Shown one piece after another: positions 1 to 7,893 of a stretch of DNA of 55,487 nt. How positions within the stretch are numbered: the first letter of the stretch is position 1; each line of letters starts with the position of its first letter. The position numbers and the translations under genes were made by a program. Source of the DNA: an uncultured Bacteroidales bacterium (lineage in GTDB: Bacteria > Bacteroidota > Bacteroidia > Bacteroidales > UBA932); NCBI GenBank assembly GCA_900320795.1, contig ONTQ01000011.1:1-55487 (forward strand), written 5' to 3'. The notes below the pieces were generated by a model that was not told where the DNA came from, searched no databases, and saw nothing but the letters and a program-made list of their open reading frames with translations.

Positions 1-3000
1 GTGGGCGCGGTCGTGCTCAGCGGCAGTGCCAACGCCGTTACGGACATGAATGGTGCCTACACCATCAATGTCCCGTCCAACGCAGTCCTCGAGGTGTCCT
101 GCCTGGGATATGTCACCCAGCAGGTTCCCGTAAATGGACGCACCAACATCAACGTCGTCCTCGTTGAGGACGCTGAAGTCCTCCAGGAGGCCGTCGCCCT
201 CGGTTACGGCGCCCAGACCAGGAAGAAGGACCTGTCCGCCGCGGTGGGTATCGTCGGCGAGCCCGACAAGATTGCCGAGCGCCCGGTCACTTCCATCACC
301 CACATGCTCCAGGGCCAGATTCCGGGTGTGGTCGTTTCCAACAACGGCGGCAAGCCTACGGATGGCGCCAGCCTCCTCATCCGCGGTCAGGGTTCCCGGA
401 ACGGTGACTCCGTGCTGTGGGTCGTCGATGGCGTTCCCGGCGCTTCCGTCTATTCCATGAACGACATCGAGAGCATCGTCGTCTTGAAGGACGCGGCCTC
501 CGCCGCCATCTACGGTGCTACTTCCGGTGCCGGCGGTGTTATCCTCGTCACCACCAAGAAGGCCAACAAGGGCATCCATGTGGAGTATGACGTGGTCGCC
601 GGTGTCCGCAGCGCCTACAATCTCCCCGATCCCCTGACGGCCGAGGAAGAGATCCGGATGAAGACGATCTCCCACGCCAATGCCGGCATCTCCCTTCCTT
701 CCGGTTGGGATACTTCCGTCAACCCGTGGGTGGGCGTCCAGCGCACCAACTGGATGGATGAGATCTATCGCAATCCGCTCTATCAGCGTCACGACATCGT
801 GCTCAATTACGGTACCGACGTGTTCAAGAGCCGTCTGAGTTTCACTTATTCCGACAACCCCGGTGTCCTTGTCGGAACGTTCAGCAAGAACTATGGTATC
901 CGCTTCAATGGTGAGTACCAGATGAACAAGTGGATCAAGATTACCGAAAACCTGCATTTCAATACGGGCAACAGCCGCGGCACCGATACCGGTTCCGAGC
1001 ACACGGGTACCATCCTGTCGGCCCTGTACATGCCGCCGTCCGCAGAGGCCTATGCTTCTTCCGGTCCTTACAAGGGAATCTTCGGCGGTTCCACTACGGA
1101 AGATCCCGAATACATCGCACAATATGGCAACTGGGCCGGTCTGCACGGTGACGTGGTGAACCCGCTGCGTTCCCTGCTGGCAGAAACCCAGTTCAACCAG
1201 CCGATGAATATCTGGACTACCACCGGTTTGGAAATTGCCAATATCGTGAAAGGCCTCAAAATCGTGGACCAGTTCACCTATAATATCAGCTCCGGTTACA
1301 CCAAGACCTTCACTCCCCGCCGTCCCGAGGTTGGTAAGCGTGAAATGACCAACCGCCTCACCGAGTCTGCTTCTACCTCCAATTCCTGGCGCAATGAGAC
1401 CACCGTCACCTACGACCGCACCTTCGGCAAGCACACCGTCGGCGCTCTCGGTGCCGTGACCTTCAACAAGCAGTGGGGGCGCGGTTTCAGCGGCCAAGCC
1501 ATTGACCTGGCCATTGAAAATGAGTCCATGCAGTATTTCGCTTTCGGAAGCAGTCCCAGCGTAAGCGACTGGTACAGCGGCCCGGATGCCAACGTGGCTT
1601 TCGTTGCCCGTGGTTCCTATAGCTTCGATGACCGTTATTTCGTGACCGCATCCTGGCGCCGGGACTATGCCGGACGTCTCCCCAACTCCCACAATTATGG
1701 CGACTTCCCGGCCGTCACCGGTGCATGGAAAATCTCCAGCGAGCCTTTCTTCCCGAAGAATGACGTTGTGACCTTTGCCAAACTCCGTGCTTCCTGGGGC
1801 CGCGTGGGTAACCTCGGCTCTATCGGCTGGAACTACAAGTCCCCGGCCCTGAGCGACCAGGGAGACCACAACGACGGCTCCATCGCCGGTCGTGAAAACC
1901 GCCGCAAGCAGGGTACCACCTGGGCCCTTACCACCGCTCTGAACCAGGAACTTACATGGGAAACTTCTGAAACCTTCGACGTCGGTCTGGACATCGACCT
2001 GTTCAAGGATCGTCTGTCCATGTCCTTCGACTACTATAACAAGCGTACCTTCAACCTGATCCAGGATCAGCCGATGGGCTGGCCCACCTCTATCGGTATC
2101 AGCCCCAAGAAGGTGAACCTGGGTGAGATCAACAACAAGGGTGTCGAATTCATCGCCACCTGGAAGGACAAAATCGGCAAGGATTTCAATTACTATGTAA
2201 CCGGCAATGTCGCCTACAACAAGAATACCGTGATTTCCACCGGTATTACCGATGACGAAGGCAATTCCGCTCCTTGGGTAGGAGGTGGAAACTATGGTCT
2301 TGTGACCACGGCCATCTATCGCAGTGAAGTCGGCCAGCCGCTGAATTCCTTCTACATGATTCCTTGGGAAGGCGTTTTCCAGAGCGAGGAAGATATCTAT
2401 GATCACCAGAAAGACGGCAAGCTCATCCAGCCGGGTGCCCGCCCGGGCGACCTCCGTTTCACCGATGTGAACGGTGACGGCAAGATTGACGTGAACGACC
2501 GCGTTTACTGTGGCGATCCTGCCCCGAAGTTTACCTATGCCCTCACCATGGGCTTTGACTGGAAGGGATTGAGCTTCAGCATGATGTGGCAGGGTGTGGC
2601 CGGCAACAAGATTGCCTATATGGCCAAGCAGCTCATCCTCACGGATGCGTATGGCACCTTCTCCCGCAGCCGCGGCATCCTGAATGCCTGGAGCCCCACC
2701 AACCGCGCCTCCAACATTCCTATCATCTCCAACAACGACCCCAACCAGAACATGGCAACCCCGTCCACCTGGTACCTGGAGGATGGTTCCTACCTGCGCC
2801 TGAAGAACGTAACCATCGGCTACGACTTCACCAAACTGTTGCAGAAGATTCCGCACTTCGCCAACCGCGGCAGTTCCTGCTCTGTTTACTTCTCTGCTGA
2901 GAATCCTCTTACCATCACCAAGTACTCCGGTATGGACCCGGAAGTGGGTGGTTACGACACCCTCACCTATCCTGTCTCCCAGGTGTACGCCATTGGTGTG

Positions 3001-3015
3001 AAAATCAACTACTAA
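1..3015 (+). CDS. susC: SusC/RagA-type TonB-dependent outer-membrane receptor (5' truncated by window)
   Basis: This is the outer-membrane barrel that imports oligosaccharides under TonB/ExbBD power, working with the SusD lid encoded next. The readable 1004 residues begin inside the N-terminal carboxypeptidase-regulatory-like domain (VTDMNGAYTINVP, then the SCLGYVTQQVPV strand). The plug follows (QIPGVVVSNNGG, SLLIRGQGS, VLWVVDGVPG, residues about 100-190), then a long 22-strand-type barrel. The protein ends in an aromatic-rich terminal strand, YAIGVKINY, as barrels of this family do. The signal peptide and the start of the regulatory domain are missing, so the GTG at base 1 is not a real start; the gene begins upstream of the window. 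It is followed after 12 bp by susD, the usual operon order. Family is certain; the transported glycan cannot be read from the sequence. Confidence 0.95.
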   Translation: MGAVVLSGSANAVTDMNGAYTINVPSNAVLEVSCLGYVTQQVPVNGRTNINVVLVEDAEVLQEAVALGYGAQTRKKDLSAAVGIVGEPDKIAERPVTSITHMLQGQIPGVVVSNNGGKPTDGASLLIRGQGSRNGDSVLWVVDGVPGASVYSMNDIESIVVLKDAASAAIYGATSGAGGVILVTTKKANKGIHVEYDVVAGVRSAYNLPDPLTAEEEIRMKTISHANAGISLPSGWDTSVNPWVGVQRTNWMDEIYRNPLYQRHDIVLNYGTDVFKSRLSFTYSDNPGVLVGTFSKNYGIRFNGEYQMNKWIKITENLHFNTGNSRGTDTGSEHTGTILSALYMPPSAEAYASSGPYKGIFGGSTTEDPEYIAQYGNWAGLHGDVVNPLRSLLAETQFNQPMNIWTTTGLEIANIVKGLKIVDQFTYNISSGYTKTFTPRRPEVGKREMTNRLTESASTSNSWRNETTVTYDRTFGKHTVGALGAVTFNKQWGRGFSGQAIDLAIENESMQYFAFGSSPSVSDWYSGPDANVAFVARGSYSFDDRYFVTASWRRDYAGRLPNSHNYGDFPAVTGAWKISSEPFFPKNDVVTFAKLRASWGRVGNLGSIGWNYKSPALSDQGDHNDGSIAGRENRRKQGTTWALTTALNQELTWETSETFDVGLDIDLFKDRLSMSFDYYNKRTFNLIQDQPMGWPTSIGISPKKVNLGEINNKGVEFIATWKDKIGKDFNYYVTGNVAYNKNTVISTGITDDEGNSAPWVGGGNYGLVTTAIYRSEVGQPLNSFYMIPWEGVFQSEEDIYDHQKDGKLIQPGARPGDLRFTDVNGDGKIDVNDRVYCGDPAPKFTYALTMGFDWKGLSFSMMWQGVAGNKIAYMAKQLILTDAYGTFSRSRGILNAWSPTNRASNIPIISNNDPNQNMATPSTWYLEDGSYLRLKNVTIGYDFTKLLQKIPHFANRGSSCSVYFSAENPLTITKYSGMDPEVGGYDTLTYPVSQVYAIGVKINY

Positions 3016-3027
3016 TCTGACGTGAAT

Positions 3028-4725
3028 ATGAAAAAATATATCGCTATCGCCCTTGCGGCACTTTGCGCTTTCAGTTTCACTTCCTGCGAAAAATTCCTGG
3101 ATTACGCTCCTCAGGGAACACCCACTGTGGACAACTATTTCCTGAACGACGACCAGGCCAATAATGCCATCGACATTGTGTACTACCGCCTCTTCGAACG
3201 TGACGGTATGTTCTCCCGTGACATCTATTGGGAGCAGGCTTGCGCCAATGATATGGTATGGGGAAAAACCCGTGGTTTCAACCCCCTGGCCACCCTCACT
3301 TATACCGGCAATGAAAGTCCCCTTCTGGACACTTACAACCGTATTTATTCTTATGGCCTTTCCAGAGCAAACTGGATTGTAAGGGCTTTGCTTGAGAAGC
3401 AGGAAAAGGACGGTCTTTCCGATGTCGAGAAACGTGTACTGGGAGAAGCTTATTTCCTCCGTGCCCAGTTCCATCTGCTGGTCGCTTACCGTTATGGTAC
3501 CAAGGAACTCGGTGTTCCGTTCGTGGCCTATGAAGATGTGGAAGGCGGTTACAACTACGAGATTCCCGATCAGCTTCCTTCCGTAACGGACAACTATGCC
3601 TACATCGTCTCCGACCTGGAGAAGGCCGAGGAGATTCTTCCTCGCTTCGAATCCTACGGTGCCGATGACCGCGGCCGCGCCCACAAGGCTTCCGCCGCCG
3701 CCCTGATGGCCAAGACCTATGCTTACTGGGCCATGTGGGACACTTCCAAATGGGACAAGGTCATCGACTGTGTCAATCGCCTCGAGAGCACCTATGGCCG
3801 TGACTTGGTTCCCAACTATCCCGACCTCTTCGCCCCGGATTGGGAGAAAGGCTTCTGGAACAAGGAGTACTGCTGGGGCATCCCCGGCGAAGGTGGTCCT
3901 GACGGCGGCGGCGGTGGTGGTGTCGAAGTCACCGGTGTTATGCTGGAAGACAAGGGCTGGGGCAAGTTCAACGGCTGGGGCCAGATCAAACCCTCCTATG
4001 ACCTTTATGAAGAACTCGCCAAGGACAACTGGGACGAGGATGGTGACGGCGTCGTAGACCGCAACATCCGCCTCCGGACCACCATCCTGGAATACAACGA
4101 CGAGTTCCAGTATTTCGGAGAGACCATGCACTTTGCCTCTCCCCAGAACATTGAGGCCGGTTTCCAGTGCAATAAGTACATGCAGGCCTTTGCTCCGGCA
4201 GACTGCATCGCAAGAGGCTGGGTGCTGGATAACTCCAACTATCCTGTGACCCGCGTGATGTGGCCCATCGTCCGCTTTGCCGATGCCCTGCTGCTCCGTG
4301 CCGAGGCTTATCTGGCCAAGGGCAATGCCGCCGGTGCCACGGCCGATATCAACAGAATCCGCGTGCGCAGCCACCTGAAGCCCCTCACCGGCAATGCCAC
4401 TTGGACGGACCTCTATCACGAGCGCCGCTGCGAACTCGCCTTCGAATTTGCCGCCGACCATGCCTTCGACTGCAAGCGCTGGGCTGTTTCCGGTGATCCT
4501 GAAATCGCCAAGCTGGCCAAGGCCGAACTCAACAGCCACCCTCGCATCCGCAAGTATGAAGATCGTACAGATCCGGAATCCGCTTACGTGATTGCTCCTT
4601 ACGAGGACTATATGAGCCCTGTCAAAGTTTGGGACGGCAACGAAAAGTGCCTCACTTTCCCTTATCCCACCGACGAAATTACCAAGTCCATGGGCAAACT
4701 CCAGAACCCTCCGTCCTGGCGTTAG
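3028..4725 (+). CDS. susD: SusD/RagB-type glycan-binding lipoprotein
   Basis: Surface lipoprotein of about 565 residues that caps the SusC barrel and captures oligosaccharides. The signal peptide MKKYIAIALAALCAFSFTSC ends in a lipobox Cys, followed by EKFLDYAPQGTPTVDNYF, the typical SusD N terminus. TPR-like segments follow (RAQFHLLVAYRYGTKELGVP; AALMAKTYAYWAMW). The C-terminal SusD/RagB part has RFADALLLRAEAYLAKGNAA, then DINRIRVRS and HERRCELAFEF. I chose the ATG at 3028; a GTG six bases upstream only adds Met-Asn. A run of six glycines lies about halfway along (near base 3910), probably a surface loop. It sits 12 bp after susC and 27 bp before the surface lipoprotein gene. Family certain, ligand unknown. 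Confidence 0.95.
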   Translation: MKKYIAIALAALCAFSFTSCEKFLDYAPQGTPTVDNYFLNDDQANNAIDIVYYRLFERDGMFSRDIYWEQACANDMVWGKTRGFNPLATLTYTGNESPLLDTYNRIYSYGLSRANWIVRALLEKQEKDGLSDVEKRVLGEAYFLRAQFHLLVAYRYGTKELGVPFVAYEDVEGGYNYEIPDQLPSVTDNYAYIVSDLEKAEEILPRFESYGADDRGRAHKASAAALMAKTYAYWAMWDTSKWDKVIDCVNRLESTYGRDLVPNYPDLFAPDWEKGFWNKEYCWGIPGEGGPDGGGGGGVEVTGVMLEDKGWGKFNGWGQIKPSYDLYEELAKDNWDEDGDGVVDRNIRLRTTILEYNDEFQYFGETMHFASPQNIEAGFQCNKYMQAFAPADCIARGWVLDNSNYPVTRVMWPIVRFADALLLRAEAYLAKGNAAGATADINRIRVRSHLKPLTGNATWTDLYHERRCELAFEFAADHAFDCKRWAVSGDPEIAKLAKAELNSHPRIRKYEDRTDPESAYVIAPYEDYMSPVKVWDGNEKCLTFPYPTDEITKSMGKLQNPPSWR

Positions 4726-4752
4726 TTGATGACTTTAAACAGACAGTAAAAT

Positions 4753-6504
4753 ATGAAAAAGATATTTTTCGCCATTTTGAGCCTCGCGTTCCTCTTCGTC
4801 GGCTGTAATAAGAAGGAGACGGAACCGTATCAGAATCCGTACAGGGTTATCGTAGACTACCTGCCGCAGACAGTTTCCATCAAGGGACTCTCCGGCAACG
4901 TAACGCCCGATGCCCAGTATGACTGGATTACCTACAACGGCAATGGCAGTTTCACCCTTCGCCGTAATACGACCGGCCTTATCCGCCGTGCCGAATACAC
5001 CATTCCCGGGCAGAGCGACAAGGCTATCGTGAACCAGCGCGCCCATGGTCTGGACGGTATGGTCTCTTCCAAGCTTACCAACAAAGATGCAGACGCCCGG
5101 ACAGCCATGATGACCGTGAACTTCTCTACCGAGTTTGATGATGACTATGCTTCCTGGGGCTATGTCTTCGGCCAGAGTCAGGACATGTCCGCGAACAAGG
5201 ATTATCCCCAGGGCTCCTTCTCCAAAGGTGATAAGACCATTACGCTGGAAGGTGTCGATCCCGAACAGAGTTACTATTTCTGGGCCTATATGGTCTCCAC
5301 AGAGGGTGACAAGATTTATGCCCCTGTCTTCGGTATTGCCAAGCCCGTTACGATCAAGGCCGGTGAAGATGTGCAGGCCATTTATAATACCGCGCCTGAA
5401 TTCGCTGAAGTGCGTGTGGAAGGTGGTGTCCTGATTGACGGACCGATCTTCCTCCGCGACAATGTGAAACTCTCCGGCGGCTGGAATTCTACCTTTGACA
5501 AACAGGATATGAACAACCGTACCATCATCGACGGCGGCGGCAAGAGACGTGCGCTCATTTCCGGCATTACTCCCAATGGCGACCGCCCGGGCTTCAAGGA
5601 TGCTTGCATCAACGGCTTCGAAATCCGCAACGGGCTTGGCTCCAACGTGGTGTTCAACGGAAAACTGACCGTTGAATGGTGCTATATCCACAACGGCACC
5701 AACTCCGACAAGGGTGGCGGTATCATGGCTACCGAGTCTGCCGGTGACGAACTGGTCCTGGCCAACAGCATCATCGCCTGGAACAAGGCAGACGCCCATG
5801 CCGGCGGCGTGAGCGTGTCCGGTGAAGGAACCAAGGTGACGGTTGTGAACACCCTCTTCCGTGGCAATGCATCCATCGCCCAGTATGGTTATACGGCTGC
5901 CATCCACGGCCAGGCCGGTGTAAAGGCCTATGTTGCCAACTGCACCTTCGTGGACAACGTGAACTGGCGTGACGGTTCCTCGGCGACTTCTTCCCCTTGG
6001 AGCGGCATCATGTTCCGTAATGGCGGCACCCATATCGAGTTCGTGAACAACCTCGTGGCCGGTAACTGGTACTTCCTGCCCGGTGTGGCCGACAATCCGG
6101 ACGCTCATCCTGATCGTTATGAGATGCCGATCAAGCCCGAGTTCATCCTGGAACAGCAGGTCCAGCAGATTGACCTGAATGTCGTGGCCGGTGATGACCC
6201 TGCCTGGGTATGCCAGAGCAATGTCATCTGCGGTGCCGATGCCAATAACTTCATCGGCCGTGCCGGTAACGGTGCCCAGCAGAACGCCGCACAGGCCGCC
6301 TGCACCTTCGTGAAGAACAGCGACTTTAAGACGCTCTTTGTGAACTACGACGGCGGTGACTTCCATCCCGCCGGCGCAGCCCTCTCCACCGGTGAGAATA
6401 CTGCTGCTGCCAAGAGTATTCTGGGTACTTATATGACCGACCTTGACGGCAATCCGCGTGTCACGGGCGGCAAGATCAATGCCGGTTGCTATCAGGCACA
6501 GTAG
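4753..6504 (+). CDS. Surface lipoprotein with C-terminal parallel beta-helix (putative surface glycan-binding protein)
   Basis: This 583-residue lipoprotein (MKKIFFAILSLAFLFVGC, Cys 18) occupies the SusE/SusF slot of the operon, so a surface glycan-binding role is likely. The N-terminal part (about 20-200) looks like one or two beta-sandwich domains. From about residue 215 it becomes a right-handed beta-helix: repeated short strands such as VRVEGGVLIDGPIFLRDNV, then NRTIIDGGG, FEIRNGLGSNVVF, LTVEWCYIHNG and VTVVNTLFRGNAS. It ends with a typical CYQAQ terminus after an LDGNPRV motif, as in choice-of-anchor/DUF1565-like surface helices. Beta-helices of this type are found in pectin-active enzymes as well as in adhesins, so a catalytic (lyase-like) role cannot be excluded, but I see no diagnostic active site. 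It is the last gene before the terminator at 6551. Confidence 0.75.
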   Translation: MKKIFFAILSLAFLFVGCNKKETEPYQNPYRVIVDYLPQTVSIKGLSGNVTPDAQYDWITYNGNGSFTLRRNTTGLIRRAEYTIPGQSDKAIVNQRAHGLDGMVSSKLTNKDADARTAMMTVNFSTEFDDDYASWGYVFGQSQDMSANKDYPQGSFSKGDKTITLEGVDPEQSYYFWAYMVSTEGDKIYAPVFGIAKPVTIKAGEDVQAIYNTAPEFAEVRVEGGVLIDGPIFLRDNVKLSGGWNSTFDKQDMNNRTIIDGGGKRRALISGITPNGDRPGFKDACINGFEIRNGLGSNVVFNGKLTVEWCYIHNGTNSDKGGGIMATESAGDELVLANSIIAWNKADAHAGGVSVSGEGTKVTVVNTLFRGNASIAQYGYTAAIHGQAGVKAYVANCTFVDNVNWRDGSSATSSPWSGIMFRNGGTHIEFVNNLVAGNWYFLPGVADNPDAHPDRYEMPIKPEFILEQQVQQIDLNVVAGDDPAWVCQSNVICGADANNFIGRAGNGAQQNAAQAACTFVKNSDFKTLFVNYDGGDFHPAGAALSTGENTAAAKSILGTYMTDLDGNPRVTGGKINAGCYQAQ

Positions 6505-6540
6505 ATTCTTCGCTTTGCTCTGGATGACAGAGCGGACATC
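6505..6540. repeat. Hairpin-bearing intergenic motif after the SusCD operon
   Basis: Directly after the stop codon is a segment reading ATTCTTCGCTTTGCTCTG, then GATGA, then CAGAGCGG. GCTCTG (6517-6522) and CAGAGC (6528-6533) form a 6-bp stem with a 5-base loop. The CTTCGC...CTCnGnATGACA pattern resembles an interspersed intergenic motif I recall from several Bacteroidales and other genomes. With one copy in the window, dispersal cannot be shown here. Confidence 0.35.
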
Positions 6541-6550
6541 CCTTTTTATG

Positions 6551-6579
6551 GACGGCCCCAGGCGGGGCCGTCTTTTTTA
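6551..6579 (+). terminator. Rho-independent terminator of the SusCD operon
   Basis: A perfect 9-bp GC-rich stem, GACGGCCCC (6551-6559) with GGGGCCGTC (6564-6572), encloses the loop AGGC and is followed by TTTTTTATTT. It lies 46 bp after the stop of the surface lipoprotein gene. It separates the highly expressed uptake genes from the regulator and enzyme genes. Confidence 0.93.
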
Positions 6580-6611
6580 TTTGTACTGAACTTTGATTTT
6601 TGATAAGAAAC

Positions 6612-6646
6612 TGCGTGATTTGCGCTTTTTGCGCCATATTCTGCGC
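6612..6646 (+). promoter_or_regulatory. Direct-repeat array, candidate operator for the XylR-type regulator
   Basis: Four copies of TGCG(C/T) lie on one strand at 6612, 6621, 6630 and 6642. The first three are spaced 9 bp apart, and the second and fourth are 21 bp apart, two helical turns. AraC-family proteins typically bind two direct half-sites in this geometry. The array ends just upstream of the predicted -33 element of the regulator gene, a position suited to autoregulation. Function is inferred from position and spacing only. Confidence 0.4.
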
Positions 6647-6652
6647 AGGTGC

Positions 6653-6684
6653 TTGCCATTTTAGGGAGGGTTTTCTTAAATTTG
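6653..6684 (+). promoter_or_regulatory. Predicted Bacteroidota-type promoter of the regulator/enzyme operon
   Basis: A -33-like TTGC at 6653-6656 is followed after 20 bp by TAAATTTG (6677-6684), a full match to the Bacteroidota -7 consensus TAnnTTTG. Transcription would start near 6691, leaving a leader of about 23 nt before the ATG at 6714. Confidence 0.7.
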
Positions 6685-6713
6685 TAAGAAACGAACCACA
6701 ACACTAAAACAGC

Positions 6714-7892
6714 ATGGCACGTGTTCTCATGATGACAGACTTCTCGGAGTCTTATGCCAACAAACTTTTGGGAGGCATCATGCGGTTTTCGCATGAACAC
6801 GAACCCTGGGCAGTTTGCAAAGTTCCCCTTTCCCTTCGGGACAGCGGCCGTATGCAGGAAGTGGTGGATTTTGCCACCACATGGAAGGCCGACGCTATCA
6901 TCGGCCAGTTCCATAACAACGACAACGTAAACGCTTTTCTGGAACGAGGCATCATTACCCTTGCACAGGATTTCGAGCAACGGTTCCCGAATCTGATCAA
7001 CATCAGCGGCGACTATCTTCTCTCCGGAGAAATGGCGGCCGACTATTTCATCGAGAAAGGAGTCCGTTGTTTCGCGTTCTATGGTATCCGGGGCATGGTT
7101 TGGTCGGAAGAGCGCCTGGAAGGGTTCTCGAACCGCATTAGGGAACGTCTTCCGGAAGCACAGTTCTCTGCCCGTATGAAAACGGGACCGCAGGAGGTTT
7201 GGTGGTACGACACGGCCAGTCTCACGGAGTGGCTTTCCGGGCTTCCCAAGCCGGTGGCCATCCTGGGTTGTGACGACAACATCGCTTACCAGATTATCGA
7301 AGCCGTCTCGCAGATGGACCGTCCGGACGTGCGTATTCCGGATGATATTCTGGTGATGGGCGTGGACAACGACGCTTCCGTCTGCCAGTTGTGTTCTCCC
7401 CAACTCACCTCCATCAATCAGGATGTCGAGCAGGCCGGCTATCAGGTGGCCGCTTTCATTGAGGAACTGATGGCTTTTCCGGCCGATGAACGCCGGCTCC
7501 ACTACCGGGACATCGTGGTCAGGCCGACTTACATCACCACCCGGCAAAGCACAGATGCCTTTATCCACCAGAACCCGTATGTCTCCAAGATCATGTACTA
7601 TGTGAACGAGAACCTGCAGAACCGGATCAAGGTGGAGAGCCTGGTGGACCAGGTCCCCATGAGCCGCCGCATGCTGGAAACCATGTTCGCGCGGGAAACG
7701 GGCATCTCCCTTTACCAATATATCATCCGGGCGCGTGTGAACCGGATGAAAGACCTTATCAATGCCGGCCATTCGCCTCTTCAGGCGGCCGACGTACTGG
7801 GGACGGAATACAAAATCATCGCCCGCAATTTCAAGAATCTCACCGGCATGACGCCGGCCGAATATGCCAAGAAACAATCAAACTCCCAATAG
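6714..7892 (+). CDS. xylR: XylR-type transcriptional regulator (LacI-like sugar-binding domain plus AraC HTH)
   Basis: Cytoplasmic one-component regulator of 392 residues. Residues 1-280 form a periplasmic-binding-protein-like sensor (MARVLMMTDFSESYANKLLG; FAFYGIRGM; ILGCDDNIAYQIIEAV; DILVMGVDNDASVCQL; LTSINQDVEQAGYQVA), followed by the VVRPTYITTRQSTD linker seen in E. coli XylR. Residues about 285-392 are a two-HTH AraC domain (VSKIMYYVNENL; RMLETMFARETGISLYQYI; NFKNLTGMTPAEYAKK). No signal peptide or membrane segment, so it senses an imported mono- or disaccharide. The second HTH lacks the usual GYxxxSYF core (VLGTEYKIIARNF), so DNA contacts may differ from E. coli XylR. Its own promoter lies upstream and its stop is 1 bp from the next start, so it probably heads and autoregulates the enzyme operon. 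Xylose need not be the inducer. PULs more often use HTCS, SusR or ECF-sigma regulators. Confidence 0.88.
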   Translation: MARVLMMTDFSESYANKLLGGIMRFSHEHEPWAVCKVPLSLRDSGRMQEVVDFATTWKADAIIGQFHNNDNVNAFLERGIITLAQDFEQRFPNLINISGDYLLSGEMAADYFIEKGVRCFAFYGIRGMVWSEERLEGFSNRIRERLPEAQFSARMKTGPQEVWWYDTASLTEWLSGLPKPVAILGCDDNIAYQIIEAVSQMDRPDVRIPDDILVMGVDNDASVCQLCSPQLTSINQDVEQAGYQVAAFIEELMAFPADERRLHYRDIVVRPTYITTRQSTDAFIHQNPYVSKIMYYVNENLQNRIKVESLVDQVPMSRRMLETMFARETGISLYQYIIRARVNRMKDLINAGHSPLQAADVLGTEYKIIARNFKNLTGMTPAEYAKKQSNSQ

Positions 7893-7893
7893 T

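Noticed and set aside
3895-3935. Glycine run in SusD as a sign of a frame error or tandem-repeat expansion
   Set aside because: The frame continues into normal SusD sequence on both sides; a flexible loop is sufficient explanation.
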